From contig JBBRKQ010000003.1 in NCBI GenBank assembly GCA_038231815.1, positions 1-64,000 of the forward strand: a stretch of DNA of 64,000 nt, given 5' to 3'. The stretch's first letter is position 1. Each line of letters starts with the position of its first letter. The DNA is from CAILKP01 sp038231815 (GTDB taxonomy: Bacteria > Planctomycetota > Phycisphaerae > Phycisphaerales > UBA1924). The notes below the pieces were generated by a model. The model was not told the origin of the DNA. It saw only the letters and a list, made by a program, of their open reading frames with translations, and did no database searches. The position numbers and the translations under genes were made by a program. This document shows positions 27,784-36,677 of this stretch, in pieces.

Positions 27784-30006
27784 CTAGCCGGCTGTGCTGG
27801 AATTGGCGATCTTTTCAAGCAGCTCCGACTCTTCCATGACCTGTACCCCCAGTTCGCGGGCTTTATCAAGCTTGCTGCCCGCTTTGGCTCCGCAGATGAG
27901 TATGGAGGTTTTGGCAGAGACCGAGCCGGACACCTTTGCCCCCATGGAGGTGAGCAGCGTGCCCAAATCCTCTCGCTCAAATTTCTCAAGAGTGCCGGTG
28001 ATGACGATGCTCTTTCCGGCAAAGAAGCCGGTGTGCAGCTTTTTTTCTCCGGGCTTGATGTAATCGTGGCTGGTGACATCAACGCCTAGCTCCTGCAGCT
28101 CGGCAAAGGCTTGCAGGGCCGCGGGTGAGTGCAAAAACGCGTGGACAGCGGGGGCCGTGTCTTTGCCAAGTCCGGTTTCCGGTCGCTGCTTTGTGTCGGG
28201 GTCAAAGCCAAAGCGGGCGGCCTCTTCCTTTGAGCAGTTTTTGGGGCGCAGCTGCGGCTCACTGGCTTGCAGCAGGGCAGCTAAGTCCGGGTAGAGCTTG
28301 GCGAGACTGCGGGACGTGCCGTCGCCCACGTGACGGATGCCCATGGCACCGAGCAGTTTGCCCAAGCCGCGGGACTTTGCAGCCTCGATACCGGCGAGCA
28401 GATTGTCAACCTTCTTCTCGCCCATGCGGTCGAGGGTCAGCAGTCTGTCGCGGTAGCTCGCCAGCCGGAAGATATCGGAGAATGAACTCAGTGGGATGTC
28501 ACCGGAGCTGCGAATCTGGTCGACCGTTTTTTCGCCGAGGCCGTCGATGTCCATTTGCTTACGGCCAGCGAACCAAATGATTTTCTCGCGGATTTGGGCG
28601 GGGCACTGCGGGTTCACACAAAAACGCTGGGTCTCTAGTGCGGGCTGCGCTGCTGCTTCGGGTGGTTCAACTTCAATAGGGCCTCCGCACACCGGGCAAG
28701 TGGTGGGGGCCTGCACGGCTTTGGCGTGCGCCGGGCGTTTGGCCAGCGCCACACCTGCCACGTACGGGATCACCTCGCCAGCTTTTTCTATGTACACGGT
28801 ATCGCCGATGTGAATTGCGGTCGTCTCGCCGGTTGGGTCATCCGGGTTCACGGGCGCGGCTCGCACGCGGCCGTAGTTGTGCAGTGTGGCGTGCTGCACG
28901 ACGGAGCCAGCAATGAGGACGGGTTCCATCACGGCCCGCGGCGTGATTTTGCCGCTCTTACCCACCTGGTGGTCAACGCTGAGCAGACTTGTCGTTTTGC
29001 GTTCTGCCGGGAACTTAAAGGCGATCACCCAGCGTGGGCTCTTGGAGGTGTTGCCCAGCTGGTCCTGCTGGGCAAAGCTCTCGATGCGAACCACCATGCC
29101 GTCGGTCATGTACGGGAGACTGTGACGGGTGGCATCAAACTTCGAGATCGCGCTCAGCACTTCAGGCAGTGACTCGCAAGCGAGTGAAAGATTGCTGTTG
29201 GGGATACCGAGCTTGGCGATCTTGGTCAGAAAGTCTTCGAAGCCTGATGCGAATGCTCTGTCGGAACACTCGCCCCGACCGTGAGCCAGAAATGCCAGCT
29301 TGCGCTTGGCCGCGGCGGCCGGGTCAAGCTGCTTCAGTGTCCCTGCCGCGGCGTTGCGGGGGTTCATGAACAGCTCTTCACCAGCCTCTTCACGCTCGGC
29401 ATTGGTGCGGAGGAATTCTTTGAGTGGGAAATAGACCTCGCCGCGGACTTCAAGGATTTCGGGAATGTCAAAGCCCGCCTCGGTACTGAGTTTCAGCGGC
29501 ACGGACGCGATTGTGCGCACGGTGTGGGTAACGTCGTCACCCTTTTGGCCGTCACCGCGGGTCACGGCTGAGGTGAGGATGCCACGCTCGTAGCGCAAGC
29601 TCAGCGCGAGGCCGTCGATCTTGGGATCCGCAAGTACCCGCAGTGGCTTTGGCGAAGCTGCGGCGGCGAAGAGCCCGGTTGCCGCGGGGTCGGGGGCGAG
29701 GTCTAGTTGCTCGATCATGCGGTTCCACCACGCGGTGACGTCTGCCTCGTTGTACGTGTTGTCGATGGAGAGCATCGGCACGGCGTGCTTACGGGTGATG
29801 AAGCCCTCGATGGGTTCGCCGCCGATGCGTTTGGTTGGGCTGCTTACTTCGGCGAGTTCAGGGTGCTTGGCCTCCAGTGCAGAAAGCTGGGTGAGCAGTC
29901 GGTCATACTCGGCATCGGCCATGATGGGCTTGGCATCAACGTAGTACGCGCGGTTGGCGCGATGGAGAAGATCGGCAAGCTCTTGGATTTGCTGTTTGGG
30001 GCTCAC
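27784..30006 (-). CDS. ligA: NAD-dependent DNA ligase LigA
   Basis: 740 residues. The NAD-binding Ia domain (YYVDAKPIMADAEYDRLL) leads to the adenylation site KIDGLALSLRYERG, where the Lys carries AMP. The OB fold, the four-Cys zinc finger (CPVCGGP with CVNPQCPAQ), helix-hairpin-helix repeats (IDGLGEKTVDQI onward) and a C-terminal BRCT domain (about 660-735, FAGKSIVITGTLEKFEREDL) all follow in family order. It seals nicks in replication and repair. It starts 92 bases from the upstream gene on the same strand. Confidence 0.96.
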   Translation of the reverse strand: MSPKQQIQELADLLHRANRAYYVDAKPIMADAEYDRLLTQLSALEAKHPELAEVSSPTKRIGGEPIEGFITRKHAVPMLSIDNTYNEADVTAWWNRMIEQLDLAPDPAATGLFAAAASPKPLRVLADPKIDGLALSLRYERGILTSAVTRGDGQKGDDVTHTVRTIASVPLKLSTEAGFDIPEILEVRGEVYFPLKEFLRTNAEREEAGEELFMNPRNAAAGTLKQLDPAAAAKRKLAFLAHGRGECSDRAFASGFEDFLTKIAKLGIPNSNLSLACESLPEVLSAISKFDATRHSLPYMTDGMVVRIESFAQQDQLGNTSKSPRWVIAFKFPAERKTTSLLSVDHQVGKSGKITPRAVMEPVLIAGSVVQHATLHNYGRVRAAPVNPDDPTGETTAIHIGDTVYIEKAGEVIPYVAGVALAKRPAHAKAVQAPTTCPVCGGPIEVEPPEAAAQPALETQRFCVNPQCPAQIREKIIWFAGRKQMDIDGLGEKTVDQIRSSGDIPLSSFSDIFRLASYRDRLLTLDRMGEKKVDNLLAGIEAAKSRGLGKLLGAMGIRHVGDGTSRSLAKLYPDLAALLQASEPQLRPKNCSKEEAARFGFDPDTKQRPETGLGKDTAPAVHAFLHSPAALQAFAELQELGVDVTSHDYIKPGEKKLHTGFFAGKSIVITGTLEKFEREDLGTLLTSMGAKVSGSVSAKTSILICGAKAGSKLDKARELGVQVMEESELLEKIANSSTAG

Positions 30007-30098
30007 GGTTAAGTTTATGGCAAACCGAGTGCAGGATGCGCAAAGGCAGCCGGCACTGGTACGACCAATAAGGGCTCATCGCGCAGGTGCTTGGAACT

Positions 30099-31550
30099 TC
30101 ACGACTTGGGGAGTTCAACTCCCACGAGCCAGCCGGAATCGTGCAAAAAAGCGAGGAGGTGGCCGGCGGGCGGGCCAAGGGTTATGTCGGCCAGGCCGAT
30201 CGTTTCCTGCTCGGGCACCGAGCAGTACGTGCCATCGACGCCGTACAACGCAATGCGTTCGAGAAATGTGGTGCGCGGCATTGCGAAGGCATAGAGCCGT
30301 GTGCTCGGGGTTAGCAGCCGGCCCAAGCCTTCCAGCAGGCCGCCATCAATGTTTTTGTAGAACAGGGCTTTGAGGATACCCACGAGGGCATCAACACCGA
30401 TGACGAAGCGTACCGGCTCGTTGGAGTAACGGCGTAGATACTGCGAAACGCGGAAGTTTTCAGCGTAGTTTGTCAGCAGCACCGCGCGGCCCGGCTGCAT
30501 GATTTCGTCTAGGCGGGCTAAGGGGTCGGGCGCACTTCCCTTGGCCGCATCGGCCGGGGCCTCGACCTCGGCCAATGACATCGCTGGCGCGGGAACGCTC
30601 GGGCCGCCGGGCGTGGTTGGACTGGCTGACCCCGGGGTGCCGCTTTCCGCGGCAATTGCTGCCGCCGCAGCGTTGGCAAGCACGCTGGAAATTGAGAGTT
30701 CAAGAATGGCCAGAGGGCGATGCTCAACTGTGGGCTGTTCTGACTTTAGTAGTTGTGAGGCGGTCAGCAGCATGCGGTCAAGCTCCGGGTTGTTTCGCCG
30801 CATCGAGCAGCGGTGCAGGAGCAGGCCCCGCTTTCGAAGGACGGTCGAGGGCTGACCGGGGCGACCGGATTCATCAAAGATGATTGCGTGTGCGAGGCCT
30901 TGGCGGAGCATGTCCAAAGCGACGAGTCGCGGATCGTCACATTGCGGGAAAGCCGGGCCGGAGCACTCAAGTACATCAATTTCAAGGCTTTCAATGGAGA
31001 GACCATCGAGCAGTGCTCGGAGCATTTCGGCCCTTGACTCGCGCTGGTAGAACGCCGCGAAGATGAGGTTCACGCCGAGGATGCCCAAAGCCCGCTGCTG
31101 GGCCGCAGCGGTGGAATCTCGCAAGCTGACGTGCAAAACAATTTCGCTGGGCGCAGCGCCGGGTGTGTGCTGCAGGCGCAGGCCAAGCCAGCCGTGGCAC
31201 TCGTTGGTGCCCTTGTAGTTGCGGGTGGCCACCGTGTCGGCAAACACAAAGAAGGCGGTTGAGTCACCCCGTGACAGGCTCAGTCGGGCGAACAGGAGTT
31301 TGTACTCGTGATCGAGCATGGCCCCGACACGCTCCCGCGAGACGTACCTAGGTCCCTCGCCATAAATCGCATCGCTGACGGTCATGTCATAGGCGGAGAT
31401 GGTTTTGGCCACGGTGCCCGCGGCACCGCCTACGGCGAAGAACCACCGAGACACCTCTTGCCCGCCACCGATCTCGGCAAATGAGCCGTATGGAGCGGTG
31501 TCGAGGTTTATTTGAAGGGCCTTAGCGTTGGTGTCAAGGATGGTGGGCAT
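30099..31550 (-). CDS. Conserved protein of unknown function
   Basis: 483 residues from the ATG at 31550; a TTG fifteen bases upstream is weaker. The N-terminus (LDTAPYGSFAEIGGGQEVSR, then FFAVGGAAGTVAKTISAYDM and YVSRERVGAMLDHEY) belongs to a widespread family that databases label inconsistently. I recall the family but not a proven function. A second conserved block is AHAIIFDESG, and a third is RAVLLTNYAENFRVSQYLRR. A low-complexity Pro/Ala/Gly linker (about 315-350) lies between them and looks like a lineage-specific insert. It is predicted soluble. Confidence 0.75.
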   Translation of the reverse strand: MPTILDTNAKALQINLDTAPYGSFAEIGGGQEVSRWFFAVGGAAGTVAKTISAYDMTVSDAIYGEGPRYVSRERVGAMLDHEYKLLFARLSLSRGDSTAFFVFADTVATRNYKGTNECHGWLGLRLQHTPGAAPSEIVLHVSLRDSTAAAQQRALGILGVNLIFAAFYQRESRAEMLRALLDGLSIESLEIDVLECSGPAFPQCDDPRLVALDMLRQGLAHAIIFDESGRPGQPSTVLRKRGLLLHRCSMRRNNPELDRMLLTASQLLKSEQPTVEHRPLAILELSISSVLANAAAAAIAAESGTPGSASPTTPGGPSVPAPAMSLAEVEAPADAAKGSAPDPLARLDEIMQPGRAVLLTNYAENFRVSQYLRRYSNEPVRFVIGVDALVGILKALFYKNIDGGLLEGLGRLLTPSTRLYAFAMPRTTFLERIALYGVDGTYCSVPEQETIGLADITLGPPAGHLLAFLHDSGWLVGVELPKS

Positions 31551-31883
31551 GGCGGTGTCTGGCAAGGCGTACAGAGTTGTTCACCCTGCCAAGGCGGGCG
31601 GTTGCCAGCAGGCGAGTGCGGACGGGATCGGCTTGAATCGAAGCGTATCGCCTGCCAACGCCGAAATACCGATTTACCGGCTGGCCGGGGCTGCCTTTGC
31701 GCATTGTTCACTTGCCCAGCGGTGACGTTCTCTTCTCGGGCGGGCGTGGAACGGGTGGGGTATACGGTGAGGCGGCGGCTCACTGGCTGTTTGAGTTGTT
31801 TCGCCCCGCGTCGTGCACAACCGGGTGTGCAAGGGTGTTTACCTGCGGGCGTGGCTCCTTGACTTTTGCTATTGTTGGCAGCT
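31551..31883. other. Divergent intergenic region, no gene seen
   Basis: About 330 bases between two divergent genes. Overlapping ORFs in this stretch look non-coding. A CTTGACTTTTGC stretch at about 31858 could contain a -35 element, but it lies too close to the ATG at 31884 for a normal leader. Nothing else could be supported. Confidence 0.3.
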
Positions 31884-33500
31884 ATGGACCTCCGCAAAAA
31901 ACCCAACTGGCTGATCGTCCCGTGTGCGATGGTGCTTTGCGGAGCGGCATTTGCCCAGCCGCCAAAGGCAGCTGACCCTGCTCCGGCTTCGGTGCGGGCT
32001 GCCGCGGAGGATGGCACTCCCAAGGTTGCCGTCCCAAGTGCGCCATCAGCGGTCGTCAAACTCGCTGAGGAGCCGCTCAAGCTGCCGGACATCGGGCTGA
32101 CTGTGCAGTTTCCGGATGATTTTTCAGCGACCACTACGCAAATGGCCCAGATGATGGCTGCCCAGATCTCACCAAAAGATGGTTCGTGGGTGATAAACAT
32201 TTCTACCCCGCGCACGACCACCGAAACGCCCGACTGCATCACCAAGGCGGACAGCATCCTGGCCCAGCTTCGCAAGGTAATTACCGGCAAGGCTCGCAAT
32301 GCAGAGGGGAGCAAATCGGCTGTCGGTGTGATTGACCCGGCCAACTTCGCAGCCACCGAGCCGGATGCCAAACCCACACGAAAGCCCAGCTTTTACATCT
32401 CCGGCCTAAAGCGCCCGGGCGACCGGTTTTATGCCCTGCTACCGGCCAACTTCGGCAATACCAACGTCATCAAGGGTGTGGCTGTGTTTCAGCCTTTACC
32501 TGATCAGTTCGCTTTCTTTGAACTGACTTGCACTGATAAGCAGTTTGAACTTGCCAGGCCAATCTTTGAGCTGATCATCGCATCATCCGTGTTTGAAGAC
32601 CCCACGGCAAGGGCCAGCGCTCGGCGGGATGCCGTGGCGGCGGGCCAGCGATTTCTTTCGCGGTTTACCCCTGCGGATCTTGAAGCCGCATTACCACCCA
32701 CCGAGCAGACCTACCGCCTCCATCGCCCGGCCGCCAGCGGTGACCCGGGCGACTCGGAAGAGCTTGGTTTTCGATCCGTTCGGTTCTGGAAAGGAAAGAA
32801 AAATGAGCTTGATCCTTCCCAGCCAGTCCGCGGCGATAACCCCGAGGGCTTCCTGCTGACTATTGATGCCCGGCTGTTTAACAAGCTCGCGCCCGGCAGC
32901 AACCGCTATCAGATTGTTGATACCCAGGCGCGCTACTTCATGACCTTGGATCGCACCGAGGAGCTTTGGTCTGTGCGCACAAGTGTGCGCGATGGCGCGG
33001 GGCAGCCAGCCGCCGGGCCGGCACCCAAAGACAAGTCTGCGGGCAAAGCCCCGCCAAAGGGTGTTCGTACGGTCAACGAAGTTGGAGCCCGCAGCGGTGT
33101 CTCGGCATCGGTATCAGTCACCCAAACCGGCCTGCCTGCTAAGAGCATTGAGCCGTCAATCGCCGGTGAAGGTTACCTCAGCCAGCTTGAGTCGTACCTG
33201 CTGCCTCGGATGCTGGTGCTGTCGGGACTTGAGATCGAAACCGGGTTCTACACGTTTCGTTCGGACAGCGAGTCCATCGCCCTGCGGCGAGACAGCGCCA
33301 CCCGCGACCCAGCCCAAGGCGGCGCGTGGACAGTATCAACCCGCTTCCGCGAGGGAGACTTGCCGCAGGTTTCGTTGTTTCGTGACAACGGAGATTTGAT
33401 AAAGGCGACGCTGCCGGACGGCCGGTTGTGGGAATCCGCGACGGCGCAGCAGTTGATTTCGTTGTACAAGAAAAAGAATTTGCCGTATTCAGACAAATAA
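31884..33500 (+). CDS. Exported protein of unknown function
   Basis: 538 residues from the ATG at 31884. A signal peptide (WLIVPCAMVLCGAAFA, cleavage before QPPK) precedes an Ala/Pro-rich linker. A large domain begins near residue 60 (LPDIGLTVQFPDDFSATTTQ). It contains FYISGLKRPGDRFYALLPAN and a segment with paired aromatic residues, then a Lys/Pro-rich linker at about 375-400 and a C-terminal domain (GYLSQLESYLLPRMLVLSGL onward). The repeated description of a fitted quantity resembles planctomycete periplasmic proteins, but no family is recognised. Confidence 0.75.
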   Translation: MDLRKKPNWLIVPCAMVLCGAAFAQPPKAADPAPASVRAAAEDGTPKVAVPSAPSAVVKLAEEPLKLPDIGLTVQFPDDFSATTTQMAQMMAAQISPKDGSWVINISTPRTTTETPDCITKADSILAQLRKVITGKARNAEGSKSAVGVIDPANFAATEPDAKPTRKPSFYISGLKRPGDRFYALLPANFGNTNVIKGVAVFQPLPDQFAFFELTCTDKQFELARPIFELIIASSVFEDPTARASARRDAVAAGQRFLSRFTPADLEAALPPTEQTYRLHRPAASGDPGDSEELGFRSVRFWKGKKNELDPSQPVRGDNPEGFLLTIDARLFNKLAPGSNRYQIVDTQARYFMTLDRTEELWSVRTSVRDGAGQPAAGPAPKDKSAGKAPPKGVRTVNEVGARSGVSASVSVTQTGLPAKSIEPSIAGEGYLSQLESYLLPRMLVLSGLEIETGFYTFRSDSESIALRRDSATRDPAQGGAWTVSTRFREGDLPQVSLFRDNGDLIKATLPDGRLWESATAQQLISLYKKKNLPYSDK

Positions 33501-33748
33501 AGAAGGTAGAGAAAAAAGAAAAGAGGGACGGAAATGCCCGGAGAAAGGCGGCTTTGCAGCGAAGGGACGGAGGGAGCGAAAAACCGCACGCAGTGGAGGT
33601 TCGCCGCGAGCGGCTGGCGAGATAAGGGTGTGGGGCGACAAACTCCATTCGTGCGCACGTTTGTTCAGCAGTCTGAATCTCTGTCACCCGCTGGCAGTGA
33701 TTCTTAGCTTCGATGCCGCTAAGACACCTACCGTCTTTCACCTCCGAA

Positions 33749-33793
33749 TTTGGCCATTTGGCCATTTGGCCAGTTGACCATTTGACCATTTGG
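33749..33793. repeat. Tandem TTTGGCCAT / TTTGACCAT units upstream of ruvB
   Basis: Five 9-base units of the form ATTTGGCCA or its TTGACCA variant run in tandem, ending 18 bases before the ruvB start. The same unit recurs upstream of purD (43172) and at 59149. Confidence 0.7.
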
Positions 33794-33810
33794 AATTCCG
33801 GCATCCGCCC

Positions 33811-34836
33811 ATGGCCATCGAACGCCTCGTCACCACGCCCGCCGCACTGCCCGATGAAGAACCGGCGAACTGGTCGCTGCGCCCGACGCGGATTGGCGAG
33901 TACATCGGCCAGTCTGATCTGATCGCACGCCTCTCCATCGCCCTGCAAGCCGCCAAAGGCCGTGGGTCGCCGCTCGATCACGTTCTGCTGCACGGGCCGC
34001 CGGGGCTGGGTAAGACCACGCTGGCTCATGTGATCGCCGCGGAAATGGGCACCAAGGCGTACACCACCAGCGGCCCGGCCCTGAGCAAAGGCACGGATCT
34101 TGTCTCAGCCCTCACCCGCCTCGAGGCCGGTGACATCCTGTTTATCGATGAAATTCACCGCATGCCCATCGCCGTGGAGGAGTTTATCTATCCGGCGATG
34201 GAGGATTACAAGATTGATGTGCCGGTAGATTCAGGCATGCACGCCCGCACGGTGCAGATCAAGCTCAAGCCGTTCACGCTGATCGGTGCGACGACGCGGG
34301 CCGGGCTGATCTCGGCCCCGCTGCGCTCGCGGTTTGTGCTGGCGCACCACCTGCGGTTTTATTCGCCCGATGAGCTGCTGGCAATTGTGCGACGCTCCGC
34401 GGCGATGCTAACCATGCCAAACAGTGATCTGGCCGCACTAAAACTGATCGCCGATCGCTCCCGCGGCACGCCCCGCATTGCCAACCGGCTGCTGCGGCGC
34501 GTGAGAGACTACTCGCAGGTCAAAGCCAACAGCGAACTATCGATGGCCATCGTGCAATTGGCATTGAAGATGGAAGGCGTTGATGCACTAGGGCTCGATG
34601 AGCTTGACAGGCAGTATCTCCGCATCATCGGCACGACCTACAAGGGCGGCCCCTGCGGCGTTGAAGCCCTGGCGGCAACGATGAGCGAAGATTCTGGCAC
34701 ACTAGAAGATGTGGTAGAGCCGTTCCTGCTGCAACTCGGCTTCTTGGCCCGCACGCGAAGAGGCCGAATGCTCACGGCGGCGGGAGCAAAGCACATTGGG
34801 GTGGCACCGCCACCGGAGTTTGCGGAAGATGAGTGA
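33811..34836 (+). CDS. ruvB: Holliday junction branch migration ATPase RuvB
   Basis: 341 residues from the ATG at 33811. The N-terminus (SLRPTRIGEYIGQSDLIARL) matches RuvB. Walker A reads LLHGPPGLGKTTLAHVIA, Walker B DILFIDEIHRMP, sensor 1 LIGATTRAGLIS with the arginine finger in APLRSRF, and RIANRLLRRVRDY lies in the C-terminal winged-helix part. RuvB hexamers drive branch migration with RuvA. Neither ruvA nor ruvC is adjacent, so the genes are dispersed. It marks the left edge of the accessory region. Confidence 0.96.
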   Translation: MAIERLVTTPAALPDEEPANWSLRPTRIGEYIGQSDLIARLSIALQAAKGRGSPLDHVLLHGPPGLGKTTLAHVIAAEMGTKAYTTSGPALSKGTDLVSALTRLEAGDILFIDEIHRMPIAVEEFIYPAMEDYKIDVPVDSGMHARTVQIKLKPFTLIGATTRAGLISAPLRSRFVLAHHLRFYSPDELLAIVRRSAAMLTMPNSDLAALKLIADRSRGTPRIANRLLRRVRDYSQVKANSELSMAIVQLALKMEGVDALGLDELDRQYLRIIGTTYKGGPCGVEALAATMSEDSGTLEDVVEPFLLQLGFLARTRRGRMLTAAGAKHIGVAPPPEFAEDE

Positions 34837-35204
34837 GCGTAAGGAATGCGCGCGCTGTGAATCTGGGCATCCTCAGGCATTGCACGCTCTTGGAATGGCT
34901 TCGACCGCGCACGGCCCAGCGGGGCCGCCACCAGCGGTCCTGCGGGCGGCGGAACAGGCCCGGCGGATGGCGTTTCGAGACCTCATTCTGCAACAGTCGC
35001 GGCAGTACGTTCCGACCACGGCCCCTTTTCTCACTGCGTATTCACCGGACGGGCTGTAGGTACTTCGCGTTCTTGCCGCCCTCATCGTACCCGGCCCGCA
35101 GGCAAGTCAATGCCGCATGCCGCCAGTTGTTCAACCACACTTAAAAGTGTCGCCGCCATCGTCATGAAGCACCTGTGTGCAAGCATATGACGCAACACGC
35201 GACA
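34837..35204. other. Intergenic, one doubtful small ORF
   Basis: Between ruvB and the next gene. A 76-codon frame (ATG at 34829, overlapping the ruvB stop, to 35059) begins MSERKECARCESGHPQALHA, but it has little else to support it. No other feature was seen. Confidence 0.3.
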
Positions 35205-35888
35205 TCACGCCGCGATCGTCGCGCTGCTGGTCTCGCTCCACGGGCCCATCGCGCCGCGGCGTGTCACCCAGCGGGCGACGTAGTGGGCCTGCAAGCCGCC
35301 GCGCTCCATCTCAAAGCTCAGCACCGCCGCCCCATCGCTGATGCTCTGCACGTAGCGGTATGCGCCCGGCTCCGCCGGCGCAGGGGTGCTGGTGGGTGTG
35401 AACGCAACAAAGACCTCGGCCCGCTCGGCCCCGCGCGGGCGGGCCCGGCGGGTGGGTGTAGATTCATCGACCAAGCGCAGTTGGTGTGTGTATCGCGCAG
35501 CAGACTCGATGATGATCAGCGGCTTGCTGGTCGGTGCGGCGACCGGCGATGGCGAGGTGTCGCGTACGGTAATGCCGATGGTTGCGCGATCGGCGTTGCT
35601 GGTCTTGGGAAAGCTCTGCACAAAGTTGGTGATGGGCCGGACTTCCCGCTCGAGCGCTGCGCGGGCCGCATCCTTCGCCTGCCGGGCCCCCTCGGCGGCG
35701 GCCTGAGCCCGCACATGGGCCGGGAACGCCGCGGCCCACACGCTTAAGGCTTGCTTCAGCGGCGTGAGCTCGGACTCATCAAGCCCGTTGATGCTCCACC
35801 ACTTCTCAACGGCGTTGTAGTAGTGGTTCGCCCACGCGGCAAAGTTCCCATCGGGCCGGGGCATGTAATTCGTGCTTCCGCGTGGCAT
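35205..35888 (-). CDS. Hypothetical protein with C-terminal Fn3-like domain
   Basis: 227 residues from the ATG at 35888. The open frame extends upstream through a 21-bp repeat array and is probably not translated there. The N-terminal half contains a helical, Ala-rich stretch ending in QAKDAARAALEREVRPITNF and RATIGI. I recall this as a family of bacterial proteins of unknown function that pair such a helical region with a C-terminal beta-sandwich. The end here (YVARWVTRRGAMGPWSETSS) looks like a fibronectin-III-type strand pair. No enzymatic motif is visible. Confidence 0.7.
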   Translation of the reverse strand: MPRGSTNYMPRPDGNFAAWANHYYNAVEKWWSINGLDESELTPLKQALSVWAAAFPAHVRAQAAAEGARQAKDAARAALEREVRPITNFVQSFPKTSNADRATIGITVRDTSPSPVAAPTSKPLIIIESAARYTHQLRLVDESTPTRRARPRGAERAEVFVAFTPTSTPAPAEPGAYRYVQSISDGAAVLSFEMERGGLQAHYVARWVTRRGAMGPWSETSSATIAA

Positions 35889-36002
35889 AAAAATGCTCCA
35901 AAGAACCAAAGCAACAGTGGGCCACGTGGCCGCAAGAGTACCGGGAACAAACCGCTCCCGAGCGGCCACCCGCGACGGGCGAGCGGCCCGCACCCCCGCC
36001 GC

Positions 36003-36149
36003 CTTCCCGGTCGTTCGGACAGCATTCCCATCGGCTCGGAGTGCTCGCCACTTCAGTTGGAAGCCACTTCGGACGATTCGGAATTCTTTCCGGGTGACTC
36101 GGAATGCTCGACTGGGGAGTTGGAATGGTTTCCGGCTGGGTCGGAATGC
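36003..36149. repeat. Array of seven degenerate 21-bp tandem repeats
   Basis: Seven successive 21-base units with consensus close to nTTCCGGnTGnnTCGGAATGC on the plus strand; TCGGA(A/G)TGC or TTGGAAnnC ends most units. In the minus-strand frame each unit encodes seven residues (AFRVTRK-like), but this looks incidental. It lies between the start of the hypothetical gene and the retron-like cassette. Confidence 0.75.
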
Positions 36150-36279
36150 TTGCCGAGCGGGCTGGCCAGCTTCGGCAACGTCGCCCGGGATGGATCGAGC
36201 GGCCAATCACGGGGAGCGGAACCGACTGGGATCGGCGGCAATCAGAACCAAAATAAAGAAAGAAATCTGTTCAAGTTTG

Positions 36280-36313
36280 TTGACATACAAGCAATGTCCT
36301 CCTGTTGTATGTC
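36280..36313 (+). promoter_or_regulatory. Candidate promoter and operator of the retron-like cassette
   Basis: TTGACA (36280-36285) follows an A/T-rich stretch of the UP-element type. A perfect 9-bp inverted repeat GACATACAA (36282-36290) / TTGTATGTC (36305-36313) with a 14-base spacer overlaps the -35 and the expected -10 region. The -10 itself is weak. The repeat is a natural operator candidate for the XRE protein encoded downstream. A second TTGACA at 36339 is an alternative -35. Confidence 0.5.
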
Positions 36314-36368
36314 CAGCCCCAAAGGCGGGGCGTGCTCTTTGACAATCGTAAACCGCAGTTGATTGATG

Positions 36369-36658
36369 GTACCGCCGCCAAGTGTTCAAGGTTCAACCAA
36401 GGCACTTTGTCGCGCGACCCACAACGACCGTGTCGTTGGTGGTTTTGTCCTACTCACGGACTGGTGCATGGGCATCGGCAACGAGGACCGGCAGGAGCAG
36501 CACCGAGCACGGAGCAGTGGCGTCGTCGCAACAGGATTTGTTTGTTCATCACAGTAGAGAACAGCAGTCAGAGAACGGGGGTTTGTCACGAATCGCTAAG
36601 ATGTTCTTGGCGGGCGCGACATTCCGTTCCCTATCGCCGTGCAAAAGCATGGCGGTAC
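36369..36658 (+). ncRNA. Candidate retron msr-msd non-coding RNA
   Basis: The ~370-base non-coding stretch before the cassette's first gene has several inverted repeats. The outer pair GTACCGCC (36369-36376) and GGCGGTAC (36651-36658) is complementary and could be the a1/a2 stem. Inside are AAGTG/CACTT (36380-36407), the palindrome GTCGCGCGAC (36409-36418), a hairpin CAACGAC-CGT-GTCGTTG (36422-36438), a longer imperfect pairing of GCAACGA with TCGTCGC (near 36479 and 36523), and an 11-bp stem with AAAA loop (36632-36657). The last stem competes with the outer pairing. Ends and branching G are not determined; this was judged by eye without folding. Confidence 0.45.
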
Positions 36659-36677
36659 TTATATAAGGAGTTCAGCA

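Noticed and set aside
33505..33580. Another copy of the GCGTTCCTTG-type dispersed repeat after the exported protein gene
   Set aside because: Only general purine richness is shared; the core motif could not be aligned.
34829..35059. 76-residue ORF overlapping the ruvB stop
   Set aside because: A CxxC pair at its start is suggestive, but there is no ribosome-binding site independent of ruvB and no recognisable fold.
36003..36149. CRISPR array
   Set aside because: The units are contiguous 21-bp repeats without spacers, and no cas genes are present.
36003..36206. N-terminal extension of the hypothetical gene (35205-35888) encoding a 7-residue repeat
   Set aside because: The frame is open only because the 21-bp repeat is a multiple of three; the conserved part begins at the ATG at 35888.
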